From assembly GCA_903822205.1 (NCBI GenBank), contig CAIJOK010000094.1, positions 1 through 64,000 of the forward strand: a DNA stretch of 64,000 nucleotides, given 5' to 3'. The stretch comes from an uncultured beta proteobacterium (lineage in GTDB: Bacteria; Pseudomonadota; Gammaproteobacteria; Burkholderiales; Burkholderiaceae_C). Positions 62,885 to 64,000 of the stretch are shown in pieces (within the stretch, counting starts at the first letter, position 1; each line of letters opens with the position of its first letter). Under the pieces are notes generated by a model. That model had not been told where the DNA came from and searched no databases. It saw only the letters and a program-made list of their open reading frames with translations. The position numbers and the translations under genes were made by a program.

Positions 62885-64000
62885 ATGAATACCGGCTTGC
62901 GCCTCTTGATCAAGGGCGGTCGGGTGATCGACCCGGCAACGGGAACGGACGAGACCGCCGATGTGGCCATCGCCAACGGCAGGGTTTTAGCGATCAAAGA
63001 TGCCCTAGGCGATTTTCAAGCCGAGCAAATCCTGGATGCCGCAGGCTGTCTGGTGATCCCCGGGCTGGTTGATCTGGCCGTACGGCTGCGCGAGCCAGGC
63101 CATGAACACACCCACATGCTGGCCTCCGAAATGTCAGCGGCTGTGGCGGGTGGCATCACCAGCCTGGTGTGTCAGCCCGATACCGACCCCGTTCTGGACG
63201 AACCTGGCCTGGTCGAAATGCTGCGCTTTAGGGCCGAAAAACTACAACAGGCGCGGGTCTATCCATTAGGCGCGCTGACGCGCGGCTTGCAAGGGCAGTC
63301 GCTGACCGAGATGGTGCAACTGACAGATGCCGGATGTGTGGCCTTTGGTCAGGCCAATGCCCCCATGCCTGACACCCGAATGATGCAGCACCTCATGCAG
63401 TACGCCAGCACCTTTGGCTACGCCGTCTGGCTGCACCCGCTGGACAACTGTCTGGGGCAAGGCGCTGCTGCCAGCGGACCGCTGGCGACCCGCATGGGTC
63501 TGGTCGGAATACCGGTTGCCGCCGAGACCATCGCCTTGCACACCCTTTTTGAACTGATGCAGGTCACGGGTGTCAAAGTTCACCTGTGTCGCCTAAGCAG
63601 TTCGGCAGGCGTAGCCCTTGTGCGTCAGGCCAAGGCCCGTGGCCTGCCCGTGACCAGCGATGTCAGCATCAATTCGCTGCATTTGACCGATGAAGACATT
63701 GGCTATTTTGACAGTCGCGCCCACCTGACTCCCCCACTGCGCCAGGCTATCGATCGCCAGGCCCTGAGCGCTGGCCTGGCAGACGGAACGATCGATGCGT
63801 TGGTTTCAGACCACACGCCGGTTGATGAAGAATCCAAAGCCCTGCCTTTTGCCCAGAGCGAGGCCGGTGCCACTGGGCTTGAGCTTTTGCTCAGTCTGGC
63901 CTGGCAGTGGCATTTGGCATCCGGTGTGCCTATCGCACGCGCCTTGGCTGTCGTGACCTGTGGGCCAGCCAGCGTTCTGGGCACAGCACTTGGCACACGC
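62885..64000 (+). CDS. pyrX: Dihydroorotase-like protein (PyrX type), 3' partial
   Basis: The frame opens at ATG 62885 and runs to the window end (372 codons visible, no stop). It matches the amidohydrolase fold: LLIKGGRVIDPATGTDETADVAI, LDAAGCLVIPGLVDL, VTSDVSINSLHLTDEDI and VSDHTPVDEESK. Where active dihydroorotases have DLHVHLREPG it has DLAVRLREPG near residue 64, so both zinc-binding His residues are lost. The later His ligands also seem altered. This is the pattern of the inactive dihydroorotase homologue that serves as a structural partner of PyrB in Pseudomonas. An active pyrC should exist elsewhere in the genome. Confidence 0.88.
   Translation, partial: MNTGLRLLIKGGRVIDPATGTDETADVAIANGRVLAIKDALGDFQAEQILDAAGCLVIPGLVDLAVRLREPGHEHTHMLASEMSAAVAGGITSLVCQPDTDPVLDEPGLVEMLRFRAEKLQQARVYPLGALTRGLQGQSLTEMVQLTDAGCVAFGQANAPMPDTRMMQHLMQYASTFGYAVWLHPLDNCLGQGAAASGPLATRMGLVGIPVAAETIALHTLFELMQVTGVKVHLCRLSSSAGVALVRQAKARGLPVTSDVSINSLHLTDEDIGYFDSRAHLTPPLRQAIDRQALSAGLADGTIDALVSDHTPVDEESKALPFAQSEAGATGLELLLSLAWQWHLASGVPIARALAVVTCGPASVLGTALGTR

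Overview
The window looks like chromosomal DNA of a betaproteobacterium of the order Burkholderiales, most like the Comamonadaceae. The evidence is a GC-rich coding background, a methionine synthase whose B12 half is a separate gene, the kdsD-kdsC-lptC order with a divergent CPA2 antiporter, pyrR-pyrB-pyrX behind yqgE-ruvX, and a group-III phosphofructokinase. The genus cannot be fixed from this sequence alone. No rRNA, tRNA, complete insertion sequence or CRISPR array was seen.

Layout. 1-10.5 kb: 3' part of an Rpn-type nuclease, rsmG, lpdA (reverse), recJ, a soluble lytic transglycosylase and a pair of M16 peptidases. 10.5-17.4 kb: two orphan pseudopilins (reverse), exodeoxyribonuclease III, phosphofructokinase, an MscS channel and typA. 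17.4-25.7 kb: an AT-rich accessory island between typA and murJ. It carries a five-gene reverse-strand cluster (AlgX-like, acyl carrier protein, MaoC-like, FkbH-like, MBOAT), a stretch of decayed DNA with a small inverted-repeat element, DUF2442/DUF4160 remnants and an intact ParE/RHH toxin-antitoxin pair. 25.7-38.6 kb: murJ, a solitary RelB/DinJ antitoxin, metH, DUF2721 and DUF1631 proteins, a topoisomerase III with a SWIB tail, an RsmB/NSUN rRNA methyltransferase and a chemoreceptor. 38.6-46.1 kb: a TRAP-type binding lipoprotein next to a hybrid histidine kinase, lptC-kdsC-kdsD, and a CPA2 antiporter. 46.3-51.4 kb: tolQRA, cheW, nadE, glnB. 51.4-54 kb: a small mobile-element relic, a broken darP, DUF4337, folA, thyA. 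54-60 kb: GH81 glucanase (reverse), porin and GH17 lipoprotein, probably a beta-1,3-glucan locus. 60-64 kb: yqgE, ruvX, pyrR, pyrB and a dihydroorotase-like gene running off the end.

The most interesting system is the island cluster at 17,893-23,517. It has one part for each role in Dlt-type acyl transfer (loader, carrier protein, MBOAT, periplasmic SGNH protein), but the loader would be an FkbH-like enzyme rather than an adenylating ligase. I infer an exported O-acylation pathway that may use a glyceryl or other hydroxyacyl group.

The second main observation is a family of seven near-palindromic repeats of about 100 bp, dispersed between genes, with a shared central core (GCCCGTC..TAYTGCAT) 43 nt from one end. 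Two of the copies bracket the island. Short tandem repeats also sit directly upstream of many start codons (M16 peptidase, typA, chemoreceptor, tolQ, cheW, glnB).
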